From the IMG/VR virus record IMGVR_UViG_3300035670_000137, positions 1-64,000 of that record: a stretch of 64,000 nt of DNA; one strand, written 5' to 3'. The position numbers were made by a program, and so were the translations under genes. Below the pieces are notes generated by a model that was not told the origin of the DNA, made no database searches, and saw only the letters and a list, made by a program, of their open reading frames with translations. This document shows positions 43,045 to 50,435 of this stretch, in pieces (the stretch's first letter is position 1; each line of letters opens with the position of its first letter). This DNA is from a virus.

Positions 43045-43612
43045 TTATTCTGGAAGGTGGAGTCGACCCTATAAAGAGCTAGGCTACGAAGTGTACCAGG
43101 TTGATATTAAATTAGGTATTGACATTCTAGAACTAGATGTTAAAGATATGCCCTTCGATTCTTTGCACGGTATTCTAGCGGCTCCACCTTGTACTGACTT
43201 CGCGTCCAGCGGAGCGCAATATTGGAAAGTGAAAGATGCAGATGGAAGAACAGACGCTTCGTTGGCTTTGGTCGACAAAGTACTCGAATTTGTGGACTAC
43301 TACAACCCTAAATTCTGGGTACTGGAAAATCCTGTGGGAAGATTACCGAAACTCCGTGGACAATTGGGGAGTCCCTGGTACTTCAACCCCAACGAGTTCG
43401 CTGGTTGGCTCGAGGGCGAGGAATCAGAGGCAGAGCGATATACAAAAAAGACTGGTCTCTGGGGTAGATTTAACAAACCTGAAAGAAGAAGTCTTGAGGT
43501 TACGGGCGCTTCTTGGATAATGAAGCTAGGCGGCAAATCGGAGCGAACTAAAGAACTCCGATCAATGACTCCGTTAGGCTTTGCCTATGCTTTTTGCGCT
43601 GCAAATCCTTGA
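43007..43612 (+). CDS. Cytosine-C5 DNA methyltransferase-like protein
   Basis: A 201-residue protein. Motif I-like 'LSLFDYSGRWSRPYKELGYEVYQVDI', the catalytic Pro-Cys motif IV as 'LAAP PCTDFASSGAQYW' and motif VI as 'PKFWVLENPVGRL' (ENV type) are present. At 201 residues it is shorter than classical enzymes and the target-recognition region is brief, as in other compact phage methyltransferases. It could protect phage DNA from host restriction. Start at 43007 overlaps the previous gene. Confidence 0.75.
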   Translation: MKNENKTILSLFDYSGRWSRPYKELGYEVYQVDIKLGIDILELDVKDMPFDSLHGILAAPPCTDFASSGAQYWKVKDADGRTDASLALVDKVLEFVDYYNPKFWVLENPVGRLPKLRGQLGSPWYFNPNEFAGWLEGEESEAERYTKKTGLWGRFNKPERRSLEVTGASWIMKLGGKSERTKELRSMTPLGFAYAFCAANP

Positions 43613-43613
43613 C

Positions 43614-43642
43614 TTGATTTCTTAGCCTAGTCTTGCTATAAT
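43614..43642 (+). promoter_or_regulatory. Promoter for the tRNA-Arg unit
   Basis: TTGATT (43614-43619), 17 bases, TATAAT (43637-43642), then ATTATTTCTGAG. This form recurs throughout the tRNA island. Confidence 0.85.
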
Positions 43643-43663
43643 ATTATTTCTGAGTCGGACAAA

Positions 43664-43739
43664 GCCCCGATAGTCTAGTGGATGAGGCAACGGTCTTCTA
43701 AACCGTTCTAGGTTGGTTCGAATCCAACTCGGGGTGCCA
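43664..43739 (+). tRNA. tRNA-Arg(TCT)
   Basis: Acceptor GCCCCGA pairs with TCGGGGT; anticodon loop CTTCTAA; T-loop TTCGAAT; encoded CCA. First tRNA of the island. Confidence 0.9.
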
Positions 43740-43753
43740 AATAAGGAGAAAGC

Positions 43754-43909
43754 ATGTTTGATTTTAATTCGATCTATCGTGTAGAGTTTAGTGATCATGC
43801 AGTTCGTAATATGCTAGAAACTTTGGGTAAGGTATATGATCCTAAAGTGTTATATGACTTCTTTGATATGTTTGCAGGACAGGATAGTTTAAATGGATAC
43901 TCTCTCTAA
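43754..43909 (+). CDS. Phage protein, unknown
   Basis: A 51-residue protein (FDFNSIYRVEFSDHAVRNMLETLGKVYDPKVLYDFFDMF...) with AAGGAGAA ribosome site, directly behind tRNA-Arg. Overlaps the next start by 17 bases. Not recognised. Confidence 0.55.
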   Translation: MFDFNSIYRVEFSDHAVRNMLETLGKVYDPKVLYDFFDMFAGQDSLNGYSL

Positions 43910-44033
43910 AGCTATCCAGTTCGTAATGGAGTTCTATAAGATAGATTACGATACTGCTGTAAAGTATTACATGGATGAAATTGAAGCCTACATTAGAATA
44001 TTGAATTGGGAATATGATGAGCGAGCGAATTAA
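43893..44033 (+). CDS. Phage protein, unknown
   Basis: A 46-residue helical protein (DTLSKAIQFVMEFYKIDYDTAVKYYMDEIEAYI...) overlapping both neighbours. Function not recognised. Confidence 0.5.
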   Translation: MDTLSKAIQFVMEFYKIDYDTAVKYYMDEIEAYIRILNWEYDERAN

Positions 44034-44235
44034 GGAACTTATAGCCCAGGCTATGATTGAAGCTCCACACGAAATGGGCGGCAAGTATAAGGCATTCAGT
44101 AAAGAGAAGTTCGCAGAGTTGATTATTAAAGAATGCGTCCATATCGCTAACGAATATGTTAGGGAAGGTGGTGCCAGTCAAACTGCTGAATCTCTGATTG
44201 GTAAACGAATTAAAGAACACTTTGGAGTAAAATAA
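44014..44235 (+). CDS. Phage protein, unknown
   Basis: A 73-residue protein with two helices and a 'SKEKFAELIIKECVHIANEYV' segment that is frequent in small phage proteins. A second in-frame ATG lies at 44017. The stop TAA overlaps the next ATG (TAATG). Function unknown. Confidence 0.6.
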   Translation: MMSERIKELIAQAMIEAPHEMGGKYKAFSKEKFAELIIKECVHIANEYVREGGASQTAESLIGKRIKEHFGVK

Positions 44236-44576
44236 TGTACGAGTATTATCCAGATCGCTGGGTAATTGTTAAACTCACCAATAAAAAAGGCATTAGCCAT
44301 AATCGTGTATTTGCAGGTTGGTATGGCGGATATACTGGTGGTGATTCCTGGAAGCTAAATTCAGGTATTGTTGCTGAAGAAGTTACAGAAGATTATTACG
44401 ATTTTGTTGGTGATAGCGGAAGTGTTTATCGCTGCTATAAAAATGCTTACGGTATGTCAGGATATATGGCAAGCGTATTAGCTAATTGGCAAAGCGAGGA
44501 AAACCCTACAGTAACTATTGAAATATATGGAGGAAAATATGAAGCGGAATGTTTACGCCAAGGAAGTAAGAACTAA
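44235..44576 (+). CDS. Conserved phage protein, unknown
   Basis: A 113-residue beta-rich protein (YEYYPDRWVIVKLTNKKGISHNRVFAGWYGGYTGGDSWKLNSGI...) of a type seen in many tailed phages but with no established function. Starts in TAATG overlap and shares 38 bases with the next small gene. Confidence 0.65.
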   Translation: MYEYYPDRWVIVKLTNKKGISHNRVFAGWYGGYTGGDSWKLNSGIVAEEVTEDYYDFVGDSGSVYRCYKNAYGMSGYMASVLANWQSEENPTVTIEIYGGKYEAECLRQGSKN

Positions 44577-44667
44577 TCCGCTATATCGTATGAGGATTGT
44601 TAAGAGCAAGAAGTGTTTTAAGCGTCATGAAAAGCATAGGACTAATCATGCTCAAGCAGTTGAATGA
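44539..44667 (+). CDS. Small basic protein
   Basis: A 42-residue very basic protein (KRNVYAKEVRTNPLYRMRIVKSKKCFKRHEKHRTNHAQAVE) with GGAGG five bases before its start. High Lys/Arg content suggests nucleic acid binding. Confidence 0.5.
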   Translation: MKRNVYAKEVRTNPLYRMRIVKSKKCFKRHEKHRTNHAQAVE

Positions 44668-44842
44668 TCGTCGTGCAGAAAACTTAGAGTTCCGGTTAGA
44701 CCAAGCTTATAGAGTAATAAACGAACTAATCGGTGCTCTAACTTGTCCACATGAAGAACTAAGAATGCTAGCTCGAGATGTAGCAGTTAGCTATATGGAG
44801 AGTGTAAATGAAAGCCAAACTGTTAGCCAAACTAGAAAGTGA
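44648..44842 (+). CDS. Phage protein, unknown
   Basis: A 64-residue helical protein (LKQLNDRRAENLEFRLDQAYRVINELIGALTCPHEELRMLARDVA...). It overlaps both neighbours. Not recognised. Confidence 0.55.
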   Translation: MLKQLNDRRAENLEFRLDQAYRVINELIGALTCPHEELRMLARDVAVSYMESVNESQTVSQTRK

Positions 44843-45014
44843 ATTGCTTAGGTACAACAAACTGCGTCAAGAACTAATTAGTATCAATTGGATTCGTAAC
44901 AAAAAAGAAGTAGATCGTGTAGTAGCTTTGCTGTATGAATCAAATAAGTTAATTGCTCAGTACAGAGCAGATTATAATGAGTTTATGAATTCTGATCTTG
45001 AATCACTGAGTTAA
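44808..45014 (+). CDS. Phage protein, unknown
   Basis: A 68-residue coiled-coil-like protein (KAKLLAKLESELLRYNKLRQELISINWIRNKKEVDRVVALLYESN...). The -35 box of the next promoter lies inside its last codons. Not recognised. Confidence 0.55.
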   Translation: MKAKLLAKLESELLRYNKLRQELISINWIRNKKEVDRVVALLYESNKLIAQYRADYNEFMNSDLESLS

Positions 45015-45026
45015 AGCCTGTATAAT
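44998..45026 (+). promoter_or_regulatory. Promoter for the first large non-coding RNA
   Basis: TTGAAT (44998-45003), 17 bases, TATAAT (45021-45026), followed by about 530 bases without a gene. Confidence 0.8.
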
Positions 45027-45032
45027 ATTATT

Positions 45033-45555
45033 CATACGATGAGGGAACGCAGCCGACTCCGACATTCAAAGGACACGGAAAGCGTCGCAAGGCAAGTACG
45101 TCATCGGACATACCATGAGTTTTTAAGTCCAAGTTCTCAGAAAAACTTTTTAGTACTGACCTAGCTAACCACAATCCTGGACGCCAGGCGGCGGGAAGAG
45201 TCCAGTGGTCTTATAAACATGAGTTCCCGAACCTCAGAAAATCGGATAAGAGAGCATCACTAGAGTAAAGCGCGTATTCATCGTGAGCGACTCAACATGA
45301 CGGTGTGGAGAGACCACTGCCGAGTCTAGACAGAAAAATCAATAGGACGGTCAAGCACTCCTATCTCTGTTAGCAAGCCGAGCGAAACTTGACACGTTGC
45401 TGGCGTTCTAAATCGACCTTATAAATTTAGCGGATACGGGCTTCACGATACGAAGCCCCTTTAGTAAGTATAGTGTAAAGCGCGAGGATGTCGCGGTTAG
45501 TTGCAGCTAGCGAGGTAATTCACCTGCAAGTGTTTACTGACTTTTCACTGTACTT
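45033..45555 (+). ncRNA. Putative structured RNA (about 520 nt)
   Basis: No open frame of note between a consensus promoter and the GGAGG of the gene at 45572. The segment has many compatible helices: CTGGAC/GTCCAG, TGGTCT/AGACCA enclosing about 100 bases, GGGCTTC/GAAGCCC, CGCGA/TCGCG and TTGCAG/CTGCAA enclosing AGGT/ACCT. This density of paired arms, with a GC-richer sequence than the flanks, marks a folded RNA, not a leader. No known family is recognised. Confidence 0.6.
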
Positions 45556-45571
45556 TCTAAAGGAGGTTAAG

Positions 45572-45736
45572 TATGCGATCATATGCAGTTATTTGTAAGA
45601 TTAATTGGGAAGTAATTGGTGAAGTATATGCAGCAACATATAACCAAGCACTGACCCTAGCCCGCAACAAGTTTTACTGGACTGAAGTGGCTGTAGCACT
45701 TGATTGTCCGGATTCACTCACTTTGGATGCAGCATG
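45572..45736 (+). CDS. Phage protein, unknown
   Basis: A 54-residue protein (RSYAVICKINWEVIGEVYAATYNQALTLARNKFYWTEVAVAL...) with AAAGGAGG ribosome site. Overlaps the next start (ATGA). Not recognised. Confidence 0.6.
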
Positions 45737-45904
45737 AACGAGTCTATTTCTTTGCACATAATTGTAACACCTCTCGACAATGGCGATTTTAGGATCTATT
45801 CGAAAGAGTGCAATGCTGAGTATGTAGTAAATAAAAACCAGGTGGAAAGAGAAGTAGGTTCTCTTGCTAAGTTCTGGTGGGCGGCACAAGAAATTTCATC
45901 TTGA
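45733..45904 (+). CDS. Phage protein, unknown
   Basis: A 56-residue protein (NESISLHIIVTPLDNGDFRIYSKECNAEYVVNKNQVEREVGSLAKFWW...) starting in ATGA overlap. Its stop lies within the -35 box of the next promoter. Not recognised. Confidence 0.58.
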
Positions 45905-45929
45905 TTTTTCTTAGCGAACCGCGTATAAT
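45901..45929 (+). promoter_or_regulatory. Promoter for the Tyr/Glu tRNA unit
   Basis: TTGATT (45901-45906), 17 bases, TATAAT (45924-45929). A 180-base leader to tRNA-Tyr has no gene. Confidence 0.82.
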
Positions 45930-46111
45930 ATTAAAATGATGTGAGAGAACGCAAGGGGAAACAATCGCGATGAGTACCCTTGCCGGCTCTTTGAAGATAA
46001 TTTAATGCAGTTCACTTGGTGTTCCTAGTGTTCAATCGGGAATATAAGAACTTAATTGGGACTGAAATATAGGCTACGGTTCCAGCCAAGTATACTGCCT
46101 TAAGTTATTTT

Positions 46112-46196
46112 GGGTGATCGGCAGAGTTGGAGGGCTGCGGCGGGCTGTAACCCCGTAACCACTGGTTAGTAGGTTCGAATCCTTCATCACCCACCA
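46112..46196 (+). tRNA. tRNA-Tyr(GTA)
   Basis: Acceptor GGGTGAT/ATCACCC, anticodon loop with GTA, long variable arm (class II), T-loop TTCGAAT, encoded CCA. Confidence 0.9.
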
Positions 46197-46202
46197 ATCA
46201 AC

Positions 46203-46278
46203 GGAGCACTCGTCTATCGGTTTAGGACATCGCCCTTTCACGGCGGGAAGAGGAGTTCGATTCTCCTGTGCTCTACCA
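46203..46278 (+). tRNA. tRNA-Glu(TTC)
   Basis: Acceptor GGAGCAC pairs with GTGCTCT, anticodon CTTTCAC loop, T-loop TTCGATT, encoded CCA. Six bases after tRNA-Tyr. Confidence 0.88.
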
Positions 46279-46292
46279 GTCAAGGAAAGCAA

Positions 46293-46427
46293 ATGGATTA
46301 CTATATTGTATATAATTCAGACGGAAGAATAGTACAGAAGTTTGCTTTCCGTTCCAGTTTATCAGAATATATGAAGACCGCATATGATATGGGTAATAAG
46401 GTTACATATCGCAGATTTAAACTTTAG
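46293..46427 (+). CDS. Phage protein, unknown
   Basis: A 44-residue protein (DYYIVYNSDGRIVQKFAFRSSLSEYMKTAYDMGNKVTYRRFKL) just downstream of tRNA-Glu with AAGGAAAG ribosome site. Not recognised. Confidence 0.55.
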   Translation: MDYYIVYNSDGRIVQKFAFRSSLSEYMKTAYDMGNKVTYRRFKL

Positions 46428-46754
46428 TAGAATAGGGGACACCTGGCGCTGTGCGAATCCCCCGCATGAAGTAGCCACCTAAATTACATAGACAATTTGA
46501 GTAATCAGACCGATCTAGTAGTCTTAGATGCCTAGGTCGCCGGACGCTGTAACCGGCTAAGTATATTTAGAAGGCCTGTTCCAGATGGTTGGAGTTAATC
46601 GTACTAGCCGGCCAGCTAGTAAGTGTCTTAGTGGTTTCTGTGACCGAGATCGCAAATCGGTACATCCATACTGAAGTCTGCAGCTTTACAGATGACACGA
46701 GATTAATGAGGTTCGACTCCTCACGGGCCTTCTAAGTATATTTAAGGAATTAAA
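46428..46754 (+). ncRNA. Structured non-coding segment with tRNA-like closing stem
   Basis: About 330 bases without a gene. A perfect 10-base helix, AGAAGGCCTG (46569-46578) with CGGGCCTTCT (46724-46733), encloses 145 bases that include D-arm-like CCA-GATGGT-TGG, a T-arm TGAGG-TTCGACT-CCTCA and an ACCGA/TCGGT hairpin. A 13-base direct repeat CTAAGTATATTTA flanks the element (46557-46569 and 46732-46744). It ends without CCA and no anticodon arm could be fitted, so it is not a normal tRNA. Confidence 0.5.
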
Positions 46755-46901
46755 ATGTCAGCAGACGACTTAATTATTATTTACAGGTGGGCAGATGGTA
46801 CATGGTGCGAGCCAGAAGAACTAGAAGATATGCTAACCTGGAAAAGTGATGACTTCGAAGTATTATCACTAACACTTGAAGAATTTCAAGACTTATTGTA
46901 A
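46755..46901 (+). CDS. Phage protein, unknown
   Basis: A 48-residue acidic protein (SADDLIIIYRWADGTWCEPEELEDMLTWKSDDFEVLSLTLEEFQDLL) with AAGGAATTAAA upstream, ending 7 bases before tRNA-Leu(TAG). Not recognised. Confidence 0.58.
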   Translation: MSADDLIIIYRWADGTWCEPEELEDMLTWKSDDFEVLSLTLEEFQDLL

Positions 46902-46908
46902 AGAATAC

Positions 46909-46991
46909 GGGCGAGTGGCGTAATTGGTAGCCGCGCTGGTCTTAGAAGCCAGTCCTTCGGGGTGAGAGTTCGAGTCTCTCCTCGCCCACCA
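46909..46991 (+). tRNA. tRNA-Leu(TAG)
   Basis: Acceptor GGGCGAG/CTCGCCC, anticodon loop CTTAGAA, class II variable arm, T-loop TTCGAGT, encoded CCA. Confidence 0.9.
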
Positions 46992-46998
46992 AATCTAT

Positions 46999-47184
46999 AT
47001 GAAAACATACGAATATACTCTAACATACTTAAAAGCAAATAAAGAAAGAACTAGATATATTGCTGGTTCTGAGGGTAAATATGTTCAGATAATGCAACAT
47101 ACCCTTGATGTAGTGGCGTACATATATGAAAAGCAACCTATAGATGTACTAAACGATTTTGCAGATGTTAAATTAGATAAATAA
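46999..47184 (+). CDS. Phage protein, unknown
   Basis: A 61-residue protein (KTYEYTLTYLKANKERTRYIAGSEGKYVQIMQHTLDVVAYIYEKQP...) between two tRNA-Leu genes. Not recognised. Confidence 0.58.
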   Translation: MKTYEYTLTYLKANKERTRYIAGSEGKYVQIMQHTLDVVAYIYEKQPIDVLNDFADVKLDK

Positions 47185-47220
47185 TGGCCGAGTGGTGAAA
47201 TTGGTATACACAAGGGACTT

Positions 47221-47880
47221 AATTAAATTTGAGCACTAAGATAGGAATATTTTATGTGAATGTTGTCAAATTCGGTGAAAGCTAAGTCGAAAGATATGCT
47301 AATACCGAGCCAAGCTTGAGGTTGTATATGGGTTATGAAACTAAGTACGCTAACTGGAAAGAATTGGTAATTGAAGCTTCACAAACTACTAATTCAGCTA
47401 CAGAAGCAGCAGCTAAGTTAGATATTAAATACGATACTTATAAGAAGTATGCAATTAAGTATGGAGTATTTAAAACTAATCAAGCTGGTATAGGGGTTTC
47501 CAAACCTAAGCAGGATAATATAGGAAAAATACCGTTAATTGATATTTTGGAAGGAAAACACCCTCAATATCAGTCCAATAAACTAAGGCTTCGACTACTG
47601 TCGGAAAAGGTATTTATACATAGATGCAGTGGTTGTGATCTAGAACTATGGTTGGGTAATCCAATACCATTAGAGCTAGATCATATTGATGGTAATTCAT
47701 CTAATCACCTATTAGAGAATTTAAGACTACTGTGCCCTAATTGTCATGCTCTAACCTCTACATATAGAGGTAGAAATAAACTTCAAGAAGGTGTAGAGAC
47801 TAGATGGCAACCATCCAGACCGGATGAAGGTATAGTCCAGACCACGAAATGAACAGTGTAGTGAAAACTATAGTGGTATG
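47221..47880 (+). mobile_element. Group I intron in tRNA-Leu(UAA)
   Basis: A 660-base intron. Conserved core elements are visible: AATTCGGTGAAAGCTAA (P3-P4 region), ACCGAGCCAAGC (P6-P7 side) and GGTATAGTCCAGACCACG with GAAA nearby (P7-P3' side), and the terminal G at 47880. An HNH endonuclease gene fills the peripheral loop. It overlaps the 3' core: the ORF stop (47850-47852) lies inside the catalytic part. Confidence 0.87.
47328..47852 (+). CDS. Intron-encoded HNH homing endonuclease
   Basis: A 174-residue enzyme (start taken as ATG 47328; TTG at 47316 is possible). The C-terminal part has the HNH motif 'CSGCDLELWLGNPIPLELDHIDGNSSNHLLENLRLLCPNCHALTSTYRGRN', with two CxxC zinc pairs. The N-terminal helix-turn-helix-like region ('LVIEASQTTNSATEAAAKLDIKYDTYKKYAIKYGV') should recognise DNA. 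It would cut intronless tRNA-Leu genes and drive intron spread. Confidence 0.88.
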   Translation: MGYETKYANWKELVIEASQTTNSATEAAAKLDIKYDTYKKYAIKYGVFKTNQAGIGVSKPKQDNIGKIPLIDILEGKHPQYQSNKLRLRLLSEKVFIHRCSGCDLELWLGNPIPLELDHIDGNSSNHLLENLRLLCPNCHALTSTYRGRNKLQEGVETRWQPSRPDEGIVQTTK

Positions 47881-47938
47881 AAAATCCCTCGCTTATGGCA
47901 TGCCGGTTCAAGTCCGGCCTCGGCTACCAGGAGATAAA

Positions 47939-48163
47939 ATGAAAGTACGTGTTGATCTTGATAGTTGTACGCAATTCTATATGCAGGATGAGGAAGTACT
48001 CTCTATTCTAGATCCTGATGGTTATTACAAGACTATTGAAGTACCATTTACCCTAGTCGCTGAATATCGCAGACTAGCTGAAGAAAACGATAAGATGCAA
48101 GCAATTCTAAAGAAGATCTATTATGAAAATTTCCGAGCTGATCTCAAAACTGCAGCAGCTTAA
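47939..48163 (+). CDS. Phage protein, unknown
   Basis: A 74-residue protein (KVRVDLDSCTQFYMQDEEVLSILDPDGYYKTIEVPFTLVAEYRRLAEEN...) beginning 9 bases after the tRNA-Leu end with GGAGA upstream. A C-terminal helix is amphipathic. Overlaps the next gene by 41 bases. Not recognised. Confidence 0.58.
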   Translation: MKVRVDLDSCTQFYMQDEEVLSILDPDGYYKTIEVPFTLVAEYRRLAEENDKMQAILKKIYYENFRADLKTAAA

Positions 48164-48325
48164 TCACGATCATTGGGCTGCAATGAAACAAGTAACTCCA
48201 ATGGGTCACCAAATTCCAGAGCCTGATATTTATGTAGAGCAGTGGGATGGGGTAGAAGGATTTCAAGGTTTCACTAAAGAAATCGACGTAATCCTAGACC
48301 TGGGCACTGGAGTACAGATTATTCC

Positions 48326-48335
<10 letters not shown>
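48123..48335 (+). CDS. Phage protein, unknown
   Basis: A 70-residue protein (KISELISKLQQLNHDHWAAMKQVTPMGHQIPEPDIYVEQWDGVEGF...) whose stop codon lies 10 bases inside the next tRNA gene. Not recognised. Confidence 0.58.
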
Positions 48336-48402
<67 letters not shown>

Positions 48403-48422
48403 GATAAAGAAAGGGGCATAGT

Positions 48423-48950
48423 ATGGCAAATATATTCTTTGCCTCAGATCATCACCTGGGGCATGAAAACATGCTCAAGTTTAAGAGAAATGATGATAGT
48501 CCACTAAGGGATTTTTCACACGTCGATCATATGAATGAATATATCATAGAACGACATAATGCTAGAGTTAGACCAGGTGATAAAACCTACTTTCTAGGTG
48601 ATGTAGTTATGTCACATAAGTGGCTATATCTCCTAGATAGAATGAATGGTGAGAAGGTACTGATTAAAGGAAACCACGATACTGCTAAACTATCTCAGTA
48701 TACTCCTTATTTCAAGGATATTCGCGGTAGTCATCAGTTTTCTGGCATTATAATGACTCACATACCAATTCATTCTGAGTGTCTAGCTAGATGGGGTGTT
48801 AATATTCATGGGCATCTACACTACCATAAAATTATGGATCAGTATGGTAGACCAGATAAGCGTTATTACAACGTAAGTATGGAATGCCTAAAAGATTATA
48901 CACCGATCAGCTTAGAGGAAATAAAATCTGAACTTGATCTCATGGCTTAA
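48423..48950 (+). CDS. Calcineurin-like metallophosphoesterase
   Basis: A 175-residue protein with the metal-binding series: DHHLGH (16-21), 'YFLGDVVM' (Asp), 'VLIKGNHDTAKL' (Asn/His), 'IIMTHIPIH' and 'NIHGHLHYH'. These five blocks define the calcineurin-like phosphoesterase fold. Phage members of this size act on nucleotides or RNA ends; substrate not visible. AAAGGGG ribosome site. Confidence 0.87.
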   Translation: MANIFFASDHHLGHENMLKFKRNDDSPLRDFSHVDHMNEYIIERHNARVRPGDKTYFLGDVVMSHKWLYLLDRMNGEKVLIKGNHDTAKLSQYTPYFKDIRGSHQFSGIIMTHIPIHSECLARWGVNIHGHLHYHKIMDQYGRPDKRYYNVSMECLKDYTPISLEEIKSELDLMA

Positions 48951-48998
48951 TCTTGCTATAATATTATTTCTGAAGTGCGGAAGGCAATATGAATGAGA
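48951..48998 (+). promoter_or_regulatory. Promoter after the phosphoesterase
   Basis: The sequence TCTTGC-TATAATATTATTTCTGA matches the tRNA-Arg promoter downstream part; -10 TATAAT at 48957-48962. The -35 box is poor. A 48-base segment with GGAAGGC and ATTCC arms follows; no gene. Confidence 0.45.
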
Positions 48999-49027
48999 TA
49001 CTTCGTTAGGCATTCCAAATTTCAGAC

Positions 49028-49056
49028 TTGATTTTGTTAATCGAAGCCTGTATAAT
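49028..49056 (+). promoter_or_regulatory. Promoter of the giant non-coding RNA
   Basis: TTGATT (49028-49033), 17 bases, TATAAT (49051-49056). Confidence 0.85.
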
Positions 49057-49062
49057 ATTCAT

Positions 49063-50435
49063 ATACACTGAGGAAAGCGAATAGCGCTTAACGACGGTTA
49101 AGCTACTCGGGCGCAAACGGCGGGTGACGCGTCCTGATATAATCAGACCTCCGCTACGGACAGTTAGCTGCTGACTCCCAAATTGGTCACTTAGTGTATA
49201 ACTTAGTAGTGTGGACTAGTGCGAAGCAGGTATGAAGTGAGGCTCAGGCGGAACGGAGTCTGTGAACCGGAGTGAAGCATACTAAGATAGCTTTATTAGG
49301 GAGCTTAATATCCTAGTACGGTGGTAGTAGTCGGAACTACTCCAACGCTTGAAGGTAAGTGCTTGCAGAACTGGTGTGACAATCGGTCAATATTCTGCAT
49401 AAACCTTCATTAGTTAGTACGATAAGCCTGTTGGGGTATTCAGAATATCCCGTTCAAAAGGTTCAAATCCTGGTTAAGCATGGCGTGCTGAACAGGGCAA
49501 GATAAACTAACTAATATAAACCTACTGATGATCTGAGGTGGTAACTCAGTGAAACGGCAGACAATCTAGCGAATAGTCGCGAACTACTCAATATAGTTCC
49601 CTACATAGCGGTCTGTCCGTATAGGTAAACCAAGAAGTGTGGATAACTGCCATGCCACTAGCGAGGAAGTCAACGCTCCTCAATATATGACAACGATAGT
49701 ACGTTGCATTGACCCAAGGGTTAGGGGCTATAGTTCAAAATGGCCTGTCTTACTTAACCCGATCCCTATCGGCATATGTTGCAGAATAATATAGAACCTT
49801 GGTAAAACGGGTTGTGCTATCCGGCCTATAGAAATAAGAGGATAGCATTGGTGAGTACTATAAGTTCGCAAATGTTCCTATAGTAAAGGACGATTGGAAA
49901 TCGACCACCTGGTCATAAGAGCCGAGACCTTATAAATAGGCAGTTTCCGTGGCTTGAAGCGGATTAGAGTGGGTATTGAGAGTACAGACACTATAAACAA
50001 GCAACTCTCTAGTGGTGCAACCCACTATTGAAAAACTAATAGTGCAACATTACGGAATTTAAGCACTTTAATCCTAGAAATTCCTAGGCCATGCCACAAG
50101 CCGAATATAACTGTAGATTGCTTGAGTCACCCGTACTCAGACACACACGGTAGGATACTGTCGACGTCCCGTAGAGAAGAGTTTTAAACTAGTAGTGTTT
50201 CTGCTTCTATCTGACTACGAAAAACGGTAAATCAGTTTCAGATAACGTGTAACTCCGTATGAAACGTCTATTAGATGCCTTTGTACTTTGAGCATTAATC
50301 AAATGTTGACTAGCCTGACGCTGGCTACGAGTCCCGTAAGGACAGTACGTAGTGATGGGATCCTGACCAAGTCACTAAAATCTTGTGGTAAGGGGCAAAG
50401 GCTGGATATTCGTATCCGGCCTTTGTTTTCTCTAG
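49063..50435 (+). ncRNA. Giant structured RNA (about 1.37 kb)
   Basis: There is no credible gene from the promoter at 49028 to the terminator at 50397. Over 1.3 kb many long-range helices are seen: GCTTAAC/GTTAAGC, TGAAGGT/ACCTTCA with inner GCAGAA/TTCTGC, ATTAGTTAGT/ACTAACTAAT (10 bp, 90 bases apart) enclosing the GGGG-TATT hairpin, GGGTTA/TAACCC, CTATCC/GGATAG, TACTATA/TATAGTA, AGTGGGT/ACCCACT with inner GAGAGT/ACTCTC, CCTAG/CTAGG. It resembles in scale the 'ornate large' phage RNAs such as GOLLD and ROOL, also found near phage tRNA clusters, but I cannot match its sequence to them. Confidence 0.7.
50397..50430 (+). terminator. Terminator of the giant RNA
   Basis: AAAGGCTGGATA-TTCG-TATCCGGCCTTT (12 pairs, one G-U, UUCG loop), then GTTTTCT. 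Confidence 0.9.

Larger units (their letters stand above)
47186..47929 (+). tRNA. tRNA-Leu(TAA) interrupted by a group I intron
   Basis: The 5' exon (47186-47220) and 3' exon (47881-47929) join to acceptor GGCCGAG/CTCGGCT, anticodon loop CTTAAAA and class II variable arm, T-loop TTCAAGT, CCA. The junction falls between U34 and A35 of the UAA anticodon, the site used by the ancient cyanobacterial tRNA-Leu intron. The 5' exon ends in U and the intron ends in G, as needed for group I splicing. Confidence 0.9.

Noticed and set aside
45966-46005. Eleven-codon frame after the 45901 promoter
   Set aside because: Too short and without a spaced ribosome site to support; treated as leader sequence.
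46569-46733. tmRNA
   Set aside because: No GGGG-type 5' end, no CCA end, and no short tag frame ending in ALAA-like residues.
49440-49490. A tRNA inside the giant RNA, because of GGTTCAAATCC
   Set aside because: No acceptor or anticodon arm fits; the bases are used in the GGGGTATT/AATATCCC hairpin and the GCCTGTT/AACAGGGC helix.
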